63,831 nt of DNA from positions 567,964 through 631,794 of the forward strand of contig NW_019091481.1 of the NCBI RefSeq assembly GCF_001949145.1. The letters run 5' to 3'. Positions 1 through 10,662 of the stretch are shown here, piece after piece (within the stretch, counting starts at the first letter, position 1; every line of letters begins with the position of its first letter). A program made the translations under genes and the position numbers. The notes beneath the pieces are model-generated. The model was not told where the DNA came from and did no database searches. It worked only from the letters and a program-made list of their open reading frames with translations. The DNA is from Acanthaster planci. Its lineage: Eukaryota; Echinodermata; Asteroidea; Valvatida; Acanthasteridae.

Positions 1-1576
1 ATGCGAGTCACTGCTTCAAATACACAGATCTGGAAACAAGACTAGTCAAAAATTTGTCAGCAACTCCTATTTTTGTTTTGACCTCCACTGCCAGAAAATG
101 CTTAACTTTTCTTCAGTCCTGAAATACACATGTATCTGGACAAATTCAACACAATCATGTGTCCTCAGTGGTCAAATGATCAATAATAAACTCAACTCAC
201 TGGAATTTTTTTCTCATTTCTTGATACCAAAAAAATCAAGCAGCAAAGGCCACAGAAATAGCTGTCACTGGCTGGATCACACGATTTCATGCAAAAATCC
301 ATGATTGCGAAAGAAAAGACTTGCAAGCTGCACACAATGGTGGGCTTGTTCATAAACACGTCACTTCACCAATCAAAGGCTGACTAAAATCCTTTCCTTT
401 CTTGGAGAGTCTCTCCTTCCATTTCCCTCTCCAGTCCACAAGGACTTTGGCCTCAAAATGAAGTGACTGCCAGCTAGCCTAGGGTGCAATGTTTCATTTA
501 TGCTGCGCATTAGCGGCAATTTATCACTCAAATTCTCCAGTCACCAGCATTTGTTAAGATGCGGTTACATCTGCACCTTGCAAGAAAGCTATTTCTGATA
601 GAAGAGAAGACGTAACCTAAGATCCTTTCAGCAAGGCAGAAACCTCTAATGATGCAGTTTTTCAGCAACTACAGTACAGCACACATTATCTCCGGACTAA
701 AACCATCTAGCCATTTGAATGTCACAAAACACAAGATTTCATTTCACTGGTAAGTGTGCAATACATTTATGGTTCAGATATATCAGATTCCAAAAACGTA
801 ACAGTACATACATTGTATCTCACAGGATAAAAAATGCCAGTGCTCTAAACATAAGAATTTAAAAGGGACTGAATTTCATGTGTTGATCACTCACAAATAT
901 CTGTAGAACACAAGTGTACATACAAGTACGTACATGTATACGTGTACATGTACAGTGCACCCTTTCTTTGTACAAGACTTTATACTCACAGATTACGTTT
1001 ATTATAAATATACGGTAAATTGATAAGTTGTACTTCTATCAATAAGCATTCTCTTTAAAGAACACCTTTCAAAGAATAAACTTCATTCTTTCATTCTTTT
1101 CAAAGATTAACTTTGAAAGATTTGCCCTTGACACCCACATCCAGTGCATGTATGCATACTCCATGGCATTAGTTTCCAGTTCTAATTCTACTTCCACAAC
1201 CCCATTTATCCCTAGCTTTTAAAAACAAGGTGCACTTAACAAGCTTACATCCTAAACATCAGGCAAAATTCTGTTACCATGACATTTTCCCAATATGCTA
1301 GGGGACAATGCTGCACAGATACAATGCATGTACATGTGTACATCCTTACAAATCCCAATCTCGCACTGACCCCCGAAAGAGCTTTGAATATAAGTCGTGC
1401 CACAAATATCACCAGCTCTTAATTGAGGTAAATTTATTCCTTTTTAGTAATCTCTATCAAACTAATAAAACATGTTGGATATGCATGTTCTGAATTTGTC
1501 AAGCTCTGCAGACAATTATGTACATGTACATGGAGAAGCAGACACAATGTCTATTCAATCAGATTTGGTCAAAAGC

Positions 1577-1860
1577 AAAGATCGTACAGCGCCGAAGGCG
1601 CAAGATGGATACCTCTGCCCAAAAGATGTAATTTTCATGGGCGCCATTTGAGCAAGCGATACGCCTGCGCAGTTTATGGTAATGCTTGGGCGCAGGCTCA
1701 CCAGGTGCATGTGCCTGCTGCGGCGCCTGCACCTGTGCATTAATGTGCATTGTGCTGGCGTATCGCTTGCTCAAATGGCGCCTATGCGACTACAACGTTT
1801 TACATGTATTTGTGGTGAAGTTTGCCATCTTGCGCTGCTTTGCGGTGCTATATGATCTTT
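1577..1860. mobile_element. Foldback (MITE-like) element with 9-bp target duplication
   Basis: The outer arms 1577-1609 and about 1828-1860 are imperfect inverted repeats (AAAGATCGTACAGCGCC against AAAGATCATATAGCACC on the other strand). An inner pair, 1640-1665 and 1757-1782, is a perfect 26-bp inverted repeat. The direct repeat GGTCAAAAG flanks the element (1567-1575 and 1861-1869), and the identity extends to 12 bp if TTT is included. A 9-bp target duplication with long inverted repeats resembles Mutator-like non-autonomous elements. The family assignment is inference; the structure is seen directly. There is no coding capacity. Confidence 0.75.
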
Positions 1861-4800
1861 GGTCAAAAGTGAAATACATGTACTGGTCAAAAAAGGCAGT
1901 AATAAAACAAAGGCCACGACACTTGCCCCCCTCCTCTCCCCTGGAACAAAAGCAATCTTGTAAATAAACAAACATGTGAAAATGTGAAAGAGATGGGAAA
2001 AAAGTAAACAGGGAATGAAAATCTTCATTTTGCTTGAAAAAAAACAAACTTCCAACTGAACACTTAGCCCCTCCCACAGCTACATGTAATTGTTAATCAG
2101 TTCTTAGCTGATGCCTGCTTTGCCCCCAACCCCTGGAAATTGTTCCCCTCGGAATAAAGTGTAAAGCGGTCCGCCCCCCGGAAACAACCCTGGCGAGGCT
2201 CATGACAGAGGCAGTTCAGTTCTCCCCCCCCCAACCATTCAATCAGATACGTGCACTTTCATGCCAGCAATGAACCTTCAGGAGAAGAAGCTGGTATTCT
2301 CATCCATGAGTAATTTTGGATTCAGCACTGGTGCATGCTTCATTTCTTTAATGCATCCATTAGGTGATTAATTTTGTCCTTTTGCATAAAATTTCTTTGG
2401 TGGGCTAGATGATGTTGAAAAGCATGTCGGTCGGCAGCTGGAGATGGCAAAATGCGCTCACTTTACATGTAATGATTTACACTGACACAGTGTCTTGTGT
2501 TTAAGACCAGCTCAAGAGAATGGATGCGACCATTGCCCGAGCAGGAATTATCAGTGTTTGTTCTCCTTAGCAACATCTTAAACATTAGTTTATGACTGGC
2601 CGAGCACATATTTATTCCCATTCATAAATACCTTTTTATTCAGAGAGTCAAAAAAAGTCAACATAGATGGGTTTTCAATGATTTTTCCCAAACATCCCAT
2701 CCATTTTGTGGTGTATTCCTTTTGAAAGTTGTCCAATAGAATCTCCTTCAATCAACTTGGTGTGTACATGGTGCGTCACATGCACACAGACTCCTGACCA
2801 ATAAGATCCAGTTAAACTTTCTCGTATCCATGTGCCAGCACGTGATATACACAGTGGGCATTATCAAATGTTAATACATGGTCACCTGATGCGTTTTGAC
2901 CAACAGAAATAGAAAAACTGTCCCAGGTATTTATGACTAATAAATATAATACCTGAGGTGTTGACAGAGATTATGCAATATTCTACCTTTGTTTGTACTC
3001 TGAGAAAGTTGCCTCTAATCCACACTATTAAATAATAATAGTTTGTTGTCTGAAAGACACAGTGAGACAAATCAGAAGGAATTTTAGAGACTGATGAAAA
3101 TATTGATTTTTGTAGCCTTGGAAGGGTGAAATCACTCCTCTCTGGACAACAGTAGTAAATACTTGGGAATGGCAAACTCCAGAATCATCCAGTATTTTGA
3201 CATAAGACTGTGGAGCATCAGTGTTGGCATAGTGGCTTGCCTTTATGCTCAATGCCTCCAAATGCCATTCAGCAAGGTGTCCAAACAAGTGCAATAATTG
3301 TGTGACTGACTGATGGACCTCCCTAGACGCATGTAATTGCTTCCTGAGCCATAAAACCAGATGTGAGTTTACACAGAGCATCTGCCTTCTCTGCGAAGGC
3401 AAGCACACTGAGGGATACGCACAAAAAACATACTGGGAAATGGGGAATGAATCTACCCTGAGGGCGAAAACCTGATGCAACTGTTCTCAATCCATGTTAC
3501 AAAACAGAAAATAGTTTGTTATATATTGGAAAGACACAAACAATCCTCATGGAATAGTAAATGTTGTTCATTATGACCAGTAAATGTATGTGCACATCTC
3601 CATTTCTCCTCAAAACACTGAAACTATGATCAACTATAATAAGGCTCACTGAAACTTTAAGACCATCAAGGAATGTAGGTGTTGGCTGAATATGATTTTG
3701 TTGTTACTTGGTTTCTTGATTTCATGGACTACTTTACATAATAAGCAGGGTTTTATATCTGAATGTAAATGTATCCTTTCATCTCGAGATTTGAAATGGA
3801 GACATAAATGTACAATGCCAACCTTAAACTTTGTTTTCTTGTAGAAAATGTTTAAACGTGAAATTGTCTACAAGCAGATATAAATTGAGCCCCTCCAGGT
3901 TAAAGTTGAAATTGCAAGCTGAAATCCAGCAGTCATTGAATGCCACTATGCTTCATTACTTTTGCCTTTTCATGACAGTTCAAAACAGGCTGAAATCTTT
4001 CAAACTAATATGGACATAACCTCAAGTGAGCAGGTGGCACAACGGACAGACCAGGGGAGGTTGAGATGTGTCAGTCACGGAGTTGCTATGGCAACAGATG
4101 CATCTCATTGACTCAAAATTGAAAGGAAAAGCACCTGGAACATGTGATGTTGATTGCCGTGACCTCACACTATCCCCCTCCTGCCTCCATCATGCATGCT
4201 CAACAGCGTTAGTAATAGTCATGCTTTTTCAAATGAACACACCCAAAAATCAATGGATTTAGCAAGCCAAAAACTAGAAGCTTTGCAATACAAATTAACA
4301 TTTGAATTAAATGGAAAATTACATCAAATGTAGATGCAGATGGACTATGAATAGAATTCAAATAACAGTGCACAAATTGATGAATGTATTTTCATAAAAT
4401 GAAAAGCTTGCAAAGATATTTGGTTAAATCTCACAAGCATTATACATGTACAAACGACAAAACATCTAGCAAAATGTGAATTTCAAATTACCACGTCACC
4501 TGCAAAATTTTGCTTCCTTCATGTGCAAAAGCTTTCCAGCAACAACCGGTATGAAACAATTATTATTTGGAAATACAATTGTACCTTGAATTACACATCA
4601 CATACATGTAATTATATATAAAAGCACTGAGAAATAAATAATAAATTCTAAACCCACGGAATTGATCTGCTTGAAATCTACCAGTTGTAATTCAGTGAAC
4701 ACACGAATTGTATTGATAATGTGACAATCAAACTGCAGGGATATTTGAAAAAATAACCCAATGAAATGGTTGAGAATTGTAAAAAAATTGAGTTCAGATT

Positions 4801-5705
4801 CCATTCAATAAAAATGATTTCATTCAGCTGTTCAAATATTCAAAGTTTGTCCTTGGTTTCCTGTGTAAAACCATTACTGGATTTCACACCTCCAGAACAA
4901 CCTGCACTCGAAGTCATAGGCCTACATGTACATGTGTACCGTACATGTCGTTATCTTCCTCAATCTTGCGATTAGGGATGTACATGTATGTTTTGAGCAG
5001 TGAACAAAAACCATCTCATGCACTGTACCTGAAACATATTACAGTACCGGTGTATTGGATAGGCCTAATTTTCATATTTCACGTGTGTGCCTCATATACA
5101 GGTGCGAATGTCTTCATTGATGGATCAGCGAACAGGGCACATAATTTGCATGTATGCATGGTTATTTATTCACGACCAGATCATGTAGATCCAGGACTGG
5201 TTGTTATGCTTTTATTGATATTACATGCAATATTCCCTAAACTTGCTGCATGAAGAGAGCTCTACATTCGCCGTAAATTAAAGTATTTATCAACAATTTA
5301 TAAACATTCTGCTACATGTACCTAGCAATTTCCATACAATATGCAGCACATAAAGAAGTCATACAACGTAGGTACATGTACCAACATTGTATGATTTAGA
5401 ACTCAACAAAGCATCTTCAATCACAACTGCATGTACGTGTAATTTCTATTTTGATTGGCCCAACACGTTTCCAAATGTTTGTACCCACTAGTACCTGTAG
5501 CAAGCCTGAACTAGCATGGCAACCCTGAAACTAACTCAAACTACATTCATGTAGTGTAGGCCTAAAATGCATTATTGCAATAATATGTTTAGAAAAAGGA
5601 TGGTGGGCCTATCCTTTTTGCCACCTGGCAAACATACTGCAGACAACCTACCGTTGGTATCAAAATGTTTCATGTTTCAAAATGTATCAGTCTGTCTAAT
5701 TTATC

Positions 5706-6175
5706 AAAACAAATTCTTTCTGGTCAAATCAAAACAAATTCTATCTGGTCAAATTAAAACAAATTCTTTCTGGTCAACTCAAAACAAATTCTTTCCGGTC
5801 AAATCAAAACAAATTCTTTCTGGTCAAATCAAAACAAATTCTTTCTGGTCAAATCAAAACAAATTCTATCTGGTCAAATCAAAACAAATTCTGTCTGGTC
5901 AAATCAAAACAAATTCTATTTGGTCAAATCAAAACAAATTTTATCTGGTCAAATCAAAACAAATTCTATCTGGTCAAATCAAAACAAATTCTTTCTGGTC
6001 AAATTAAAACAAATTCTATTTGGTCAAATCAAAACAAATTCTTTCAGGTCAAATCAAAACAAATTCTTTCTGGTCAAATCAAAACAAATTCTATTTGGTC
6101 AAATCAAAACAAATTCTTTCTGGTCAAATCAAAACAAATTCTATCTGGTCAAATCAAAACAAATTTTATCTGGTC
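5706..6175. repeat. 25-bp minisatellite, about 19 copies
   Basis: This is a tandem array of a 25-bp unit (AAAACAAATTCTTTCTGGTC plus AAATC) with scattered substitutions, mostly CTTTC/CTATC/CTATT variants. The unit lacks stops in all three forward frames and 25 is not a multiple of 3, so long spurious open frames appear in every forward frame. They should not be annotated as proteins. Confidence 0.95.
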
Positions 6176-8289
6176 CAACACAGAGTGCAATCAGAACCTC
6201 AACACGTTCCCGTACATGTAGGTGTATTGGCACAGCTGAACCAAGTATAAATAACTAAAGCACTAGTAACGTCTATAGCAAGTAAACAGACCCAGGAACT
6301 TACCCGTAGGTACCGGTAAATTCATGAACTTTGATACATTTTTTCAAATTTTCAAAGTGATTATCAGGACATATCGAATCTCCTGTAAATACATAAACAT
6401 GTCAATCTATTTGTGTCCCTGAATATCATTCCAGCAGTGCTGCAAATAACATGTAAACTTTTTGACAACATACAGGCTGCGATACGGTATCATGGCTGGT
6501 TTTCTGCAACAGTAATACAGTAGGCAAAAATGTAGACTAAACTCCTAAGCTAGCTCTGTTCACTGGCTCATGTAACAAGTTCAAGGGTAGCTGCAATAAA
6601 TTTATCTGCAACTTGTTGCGCAATGTATGAAAACTCTTTTATATTCCTTTTTTATTAAATGCATCAAAAATTTCACTTTTCCCAACTTTTTAAATGATCC
6701 ATGCATAATTAACAACTGAGGGCATTGTTGCTGTGATGTCATCGAGGGTAGATATAGGTCAGTGTATACATACATACTCAAATTTACTAGTTGAAAATTG
6801 TCTGAGAATGGGATTCATGCTTGCTAATTGCCTTTCACATACAATGTACATGTGAGCAACAATGGATGAGCAAAGAGAAAAATAATTCATTAATAAAGAG
6901 AAAATAAACTTTTTTATGCTCAAACATGAAGACTTTCAGGGATGGCATTGCAGTTTTGCTCATGAATACGGAAAAACTCATTTGCATACATGTAAAAACC
7001 CAACAAGCAGTAAAATGCCCTCTGAAATAGTAAAACAAAAGCTGAAAATAAGGTTAACTGAGAAAATAAGGCACATTTATTTGGAAAGTTGATATTAAAT
7101 CAAATTAATTGAAGCAAATTTTTAAGAAAGGAATGACATCAGGAGCTTAGAAATGTACTGTATGATACCGGTACATGTTGCGACATAATGCGTACATGTA
7201 CAGGCTTGATCAATGTATGCACCGCTAAAATTTAGGAAGAAAAATTAAGAAAATATCCGGAATCAACCAACCTGCTGTTTGCTCATGAGTACTACCTACA
7301 TGTACATGTATGTACCAGTGTATACGCTTGTACATGCATAAATAAAATACAAATATTCAGTTACTAAATTGTGACATCAGATCAGTCATGAGAACTGTGT
7401 GTACGGTACAATAAGAAACAAGAATAAACCTGACCAGTACAAACACATCAAAGGAAAGAATGCTGAATATGTGTACCTAACCATACTCACCTGTATAGTT
7501 TCATGAATAAAACCTACGTGAATATTATTATAATGATGCCCAGACTATAACAAAGTCCCAAACATACTGCCAGCAAATTTAAAATATGATCAATAAATTT
7601 AACAATTCACCATCATCACTTTTTGTTTCAGCTCACTGAACTTCAGAAGTGCAGGAGTGGTAATTTGCTGTTTCATCCATGACACAAACTAATTCTAAAC
7701 ACTCTTATTACTGTGGTTGTGTGTTATCGACGTGTATGCAGCACAGAGTACGGTGTATGCTATTGCTCTATGTACATGTAGTTTTATAGTTAGACAAGCT
7801 CAACTGAAGGTATACAGCTTGGACAGCCAAAACTACAGTTGGGATCACTTACTGGATTTGGTGGAAAAAAGCAAATAAAATATCTGGAAAATAACAATTC
7901 AAAACATTGAAAATTATTACCTTTTAATGACATGTCCCACTTGATAAATTTAACAAAGATTGCAAGCTTAAAGTTTAGGCCAATTTCCTAAAAACCTGTA
8001 AACTAATAAGCTTATTTTGTGCTGTTTTTACTTCAGATTTCACCGAAAGACTAGCTTGAAATATAATTTTACAACTTTTTATCTGCTTAAAGAACATCAA
8101 GTTGCTCTGGATGTCACCTACGGTGTCAATTTTTGGCATACTATTATTATTGATTAAGTCTTTCTGATAATAAAACCAAAGATTTCTCAAAAGTGCCATA
8201 GGCACTGTACCTGAAGCTCAACAGCCTGAAGAAACCTGTGAGGAGGAGACAGTGAGAAGCAGTTACAGTTGTAGACTTGTAGAGTTGGG

Positions 8290-8437
8290 AAGAAAACCCC
8301 AGAGGGATATTCTGGGTAAAACCCACAAAATCAAGTAGGAACTGAAAACCTACTGCACATGTGGACCGAGCCGGGAATGGAACCCGGGCCGCAGAGATGG
8401 AAGGCGAGAAAAGAACCACTCCACCTATCTGACTCCC
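8290..8437 (-). mobile_element. tRNA-derived SINE, copy 1
   Basis: Read on the minus strand, a tRNA-like head carries an A-box-like GGTGGAGTGGTTC (near 8414-8426) and a B-box-like GGTTCCATTCC (8374-8384). A tail follows containing GTAGGTTTTCAGTTCC and TTTGTGGGTTTTACCC. The same head and tail order recurs at 50800-50952, which shows a dispersed family rather than a tRNA gene. There is no intact cloverleaf. The family name is not known to me. Confidence 0.7.
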
Positions 8438-9180
8438 CCGATGTCTCTTTCCCAGGTCTGTTATGTAGTGTTAGTCCATGTGGTGCACCGAGACTAGACG
8501 TGCAAAAAATGAGACGGTGCTTGCCGTGGTCGAATTCACTCTGTATAGGTCTGAATTCCTCGTAAGGGTGACGCTGAGTCTGCAAGAGGTTTGTCCCTGA
8601 CTCGGGCTCTAGCCGGCAGCCTCAAATCGGCAAAATAACAACACCAGAAGTACTATAAAGGTGGGACACTTGAGATCCGGGTCAAACAAGTGACTGATTT
8701 AATGCATGAACAATGAATAATAACATGGCGGTGCCCACCCAGAGAAATAGCTAACTGATCCGCTGGTTACGGGACCATCTATCCTCAACCCATCAATACA
8801 TGCAAATGACGGGGTGTACTGGTCGGCACTACCAGACTACAGTCACAGTTACATTGACTTTTTCGAGGATGATTTTTAAAAGAAGTAACTAAAGTAAAAG
8901 AAATTCCAATTTGAAAAATGTCTGCACGTCACTGTTCAAGCGATCAGGAAGCACGCCGTCAGGGTCAAGGTTCGACTCTATTACATGTGAGTAGCTAGTA
9001 GTACAGCCTCAGATCAGAGTACCAATCCAACTTAACTGTCCGAAGTGTCACCATCACGTTGTAAATTGAAACAAGTGACGTACCCATAAGTTCACGTCGT
9101 AGCGCACTGGTTTCTTTCTTAGATGAATCACTGAATTGCAAACATCACAAAGCCTCTAACCGCTAACAATTAATACTTAC

Positions 9181-9265
9181 CAGTACGTATTCTGCTGAGG
9201 GAACGGGAGGTTTTTTGTATGGTTTGTGTTGAGCCGACGAGCGCGCCACTTGCATTTGTACGGAG
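9181..9265 (-). promoter_or_regulatory. Candidate 5' non-coding exon and promoter of a leftward gene
   Basis: On the minus strand the sequence ACGTACTG is followed by a near-perfect splice donor GTAAGTATT (exon end at 9181). Upstream is a locally GC-richer, CpG-containing patch (GAGCGCGCCACTTGC on +, near 9239-9253) of the kind found at promoters. I found no in-frame ATG of note, so it would be a 5' UTR exon. The start coordinate is a guess. If real, it is arranged head-to-head with GNB5, about 1.4 kb apart. Confidence 0.35.
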
Positions 9266-9280
9266 TTATTGTTATGATCT

Positions 9281-9296
9281 GCAGCGCCCTCTATTG
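9281..9296 (-). promoter_or_regulatory. CTCF-like motif
   Basis: The minus strand reads CAATAGAGGGCGCTGC, which fits the AG(A/G)GGGCGC core of the bilaterian CTCF consensus. It lies just upstream of the candidate leftward promoter and about 1.4 kb upstream of GNB5. Binding is not shown; a relic of a repeat with the same core is the alternative. Confidence 0.3.
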
Positions 9297-9359
9297 TTAC
9301 AGTAAACTACTTTGAAGGGTATCGGGTATCTTATCAGCTGGGATCAGAACCAGTTTCCA

Positions 9360-9413
9360 AAAACAAACAAACAAACAAACAACCCAACAAACAAACAAAC
9401 AAACAAACAAAAA
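9360..9413. repeat. (ACAA)n microsatellite
   Basis: A tetranucleotide array of AAAC/ACAA units is interrupted once by CAACCC. It gives spurious Cys/Phe/Val-rich open frames on the minus strand, which are not genes. Confidence 0.95.
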
Positions 9414-9824
9414 GACGTTGGTGGGGAGCCCTGGCGGTAGTTTGTGTAATCACAGACCTGGAGGCCCGAGGAGAGAAAACAACGTGTAATAGATACTTGC
9501 TTGAAAACGCAGGAGGCACACCGGACGGAGTAGATTGGGTGACATTCAGACTTGGGAGAGGATGCTGTCTTTAGCCATAACATCACCTCCATGATTACAT
9601 GTAATCAAAGGACTATGGATTCCTGTGCATGTATAAGCCTTGGACAAATCAATGCATGCAGAAATCACTGCATGCATGCTATAATGATTTTTTATTTTCA
9701 ATAATAGAAATAAACACCTGGAATTGTCATTCAATAAGTCAGTATGGTGAAAGAACGAGCAAAGTAAAGCACTGTACCACACCCCCTGAAAACTTCCTTT
9801 TTGACTTGAAAATGATTTAAAAAA

Positions 9825-10055
9825 AATAGATGGGGCCAATTTTATAGAGCTGCTTAAGCACAGAATTTGCTTCAGCACTAAAAACCTCGCTTAATAAACA
9901 AAGGTTACCAGCTCAAACTCTGTCTGATTGTCATGCTAACCAAGACAGGTAAATACCATTCCAAAACAACATCACTGAAAACAAATTTGGGCTGCTGGTA
10001 ACCTAATTTGTCAATTTTTCATTTAAGCAGTGCTATGGAATTGGCCCCAGCTATT
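9825..10055. mobile_element. MITE with TGGGGCCAATT inverted ends, copy 1
   Basis: The left end AATAGATGGGGCCAATTTTA and the right end, read on the other strand as AATAGCTGGGGCCAATTCCA, are inverted repeats. Each continues into a GCTGCTTAA-type motif. A diverged second copy lies at 27379-27603 with the same ends and shared internal sequence (AAAGGTTACC, CATGCTAACCAA). There is no coding capacity. Confidence 0.8.
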
Positions 10056-10179
10056 CTCTTGCAGACACGAGAGACAAAGAGAAGAAAATGGGCTTGGCCA
10101 TGTTAGCGCAAGTTTTCATTTATTCACTATACATGGGGAGGAAATCAATAGAGGAGCCTGACTAGTGCGGGGAGCAGAT

Positions 10180-10313
10180 GAGGTCATATGATGCAAGATA
10201 TGGGGTGGAGAGACCCCCCTCCCACCTTTGTGTTGGTCATTGTTTGATTGGAATCNTATAGGGATTGGACATGTGTGGGGGGTACTCATCAGCCCCATAT
10301 CTTGCACGGTATT
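10180..10313. repeat. Dispersed repeat, copy 1 (internally deleted)
   Basis: It shares GAGGTCATATGATGCAAGAT and CTTTGTGTTGGTCATTGTTT with 50603-50794, and then TAGGGATTGGACATGTGTGG further on. This copy lacks about 55-60 bases present between those blocks in the other copy. It contains the single ambiguous base at 10256. No coding potential is evident. Confidence 0.8.
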
Positions 10314-10321
10314 GATGAGGA

Positions 10322-10422
10322 TAGCCGGGGTATAGTCTTGGCCCAAGACGGAAGAACTCGATAGCGGACTCGATCGAGCATATGAATCGAGTTCTGCCGT
10401 CTTGGCCCAAGACTAGCCGGGG
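10322..10422. repeat. Hairpin insertion with 9-bp direct repeats upstream of GNB5
   Basis: Inverted arms 10334-10362 and 10386-10414 (29 bp, one mismatch) surround a 23-base loop. Each arm holds its own palindrome, GTCTTGGCCCAAGAC. The direct repeat TAGCCGGGG occurs at 10322-10330 and 10414-10422, immediately outside the arms, and looks like a target-site duplication. The structure ends about 240 bases before the GNB5 start codon, so it is likely in or next to its promoter. Confidence 0.8.
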
Positions 10423-10562
10423 GCCGTCCGGCCAGCTGGGGCGGCGCGACAAGGTGGTGGATTTAAAGGCCACTGTTATCACTGGTTCTCTTCTCACGAT
10501 GTTTCGAGCACACTCGAAAAAAGGCTGCGGAATACCAGCCAAAGTCTGTTTGTAAATGGTAA

Positions 10563-10625
10563 ATGCACTTACGCTACGGACCTATCCTGATACACACGAC
10601 ATACCATCCGCATTCATCGTGGTAA
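10563..10625 (+). CDS. Possible upstream ORF in the GNB5 leader (20 aa)
   Basis: ATG at 10563 opens a 20-codon frame closing with TAA at 10623-10625, 37 bases before the GNB5 start. A second minimal upstream ORF (Met-Lys-Arg-stop, 10643-10654) ends 8 bases before that start. Both matter only if transcription begins upstream of them, which the sequence cannot tell. They would be expected to lower translation of GNB5; this is inference. Confidence 0.3.
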   Translation: MHLRYGPILIHTTYHPHSSW

Positions 10626-10662
10626 ATTTGCTCAACAAGCTGATGAAAAGATAAATTCCAAA

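Larger units (their letters stand above)
1..9180. other. Region without a confident gene
   Basis: I see no protein-coding gene I can defend here. The stretch is AT-rich and holds many TACATGTAC-type palindromes, a foldback element (1577-1860), a 25-bp minisatellite (5706-6175) and a tRNA-derived SINE (about 8290-8437). On the minus strand there are isolated exon-like segments with good splice signals (for example 8235-8211 and 6382-6304), but I could not chain them into one reading frame or recognise a family. The long minus-strand open frame at 3480-3028 has no recognisable domain. The stretch may be introns or 3' UTR of a leftward gene whose 5' end is near 9260. Confidence 0.5.

Noticed and set aside
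3028-3480. 150-codon open frame on the minus strand
   Set aside because: No domain is recognised and no consistent splice partners were found. A different frame of the same stretch also looks coding-like (EKADALCKLTSGFMAQEAITCV then stop). With both readings unsupported I made no gene call.
5567-6258. Three overlapping open frames of 76-146 codons on +
   Set aside because: They are produced by the 25-bp minisatellite, which lacks stops in every forward frame.
9358-9592. Minus-strand open frame rich in CLFVCLFV
   Set aside because: It is read through the ACAA microsatellite.
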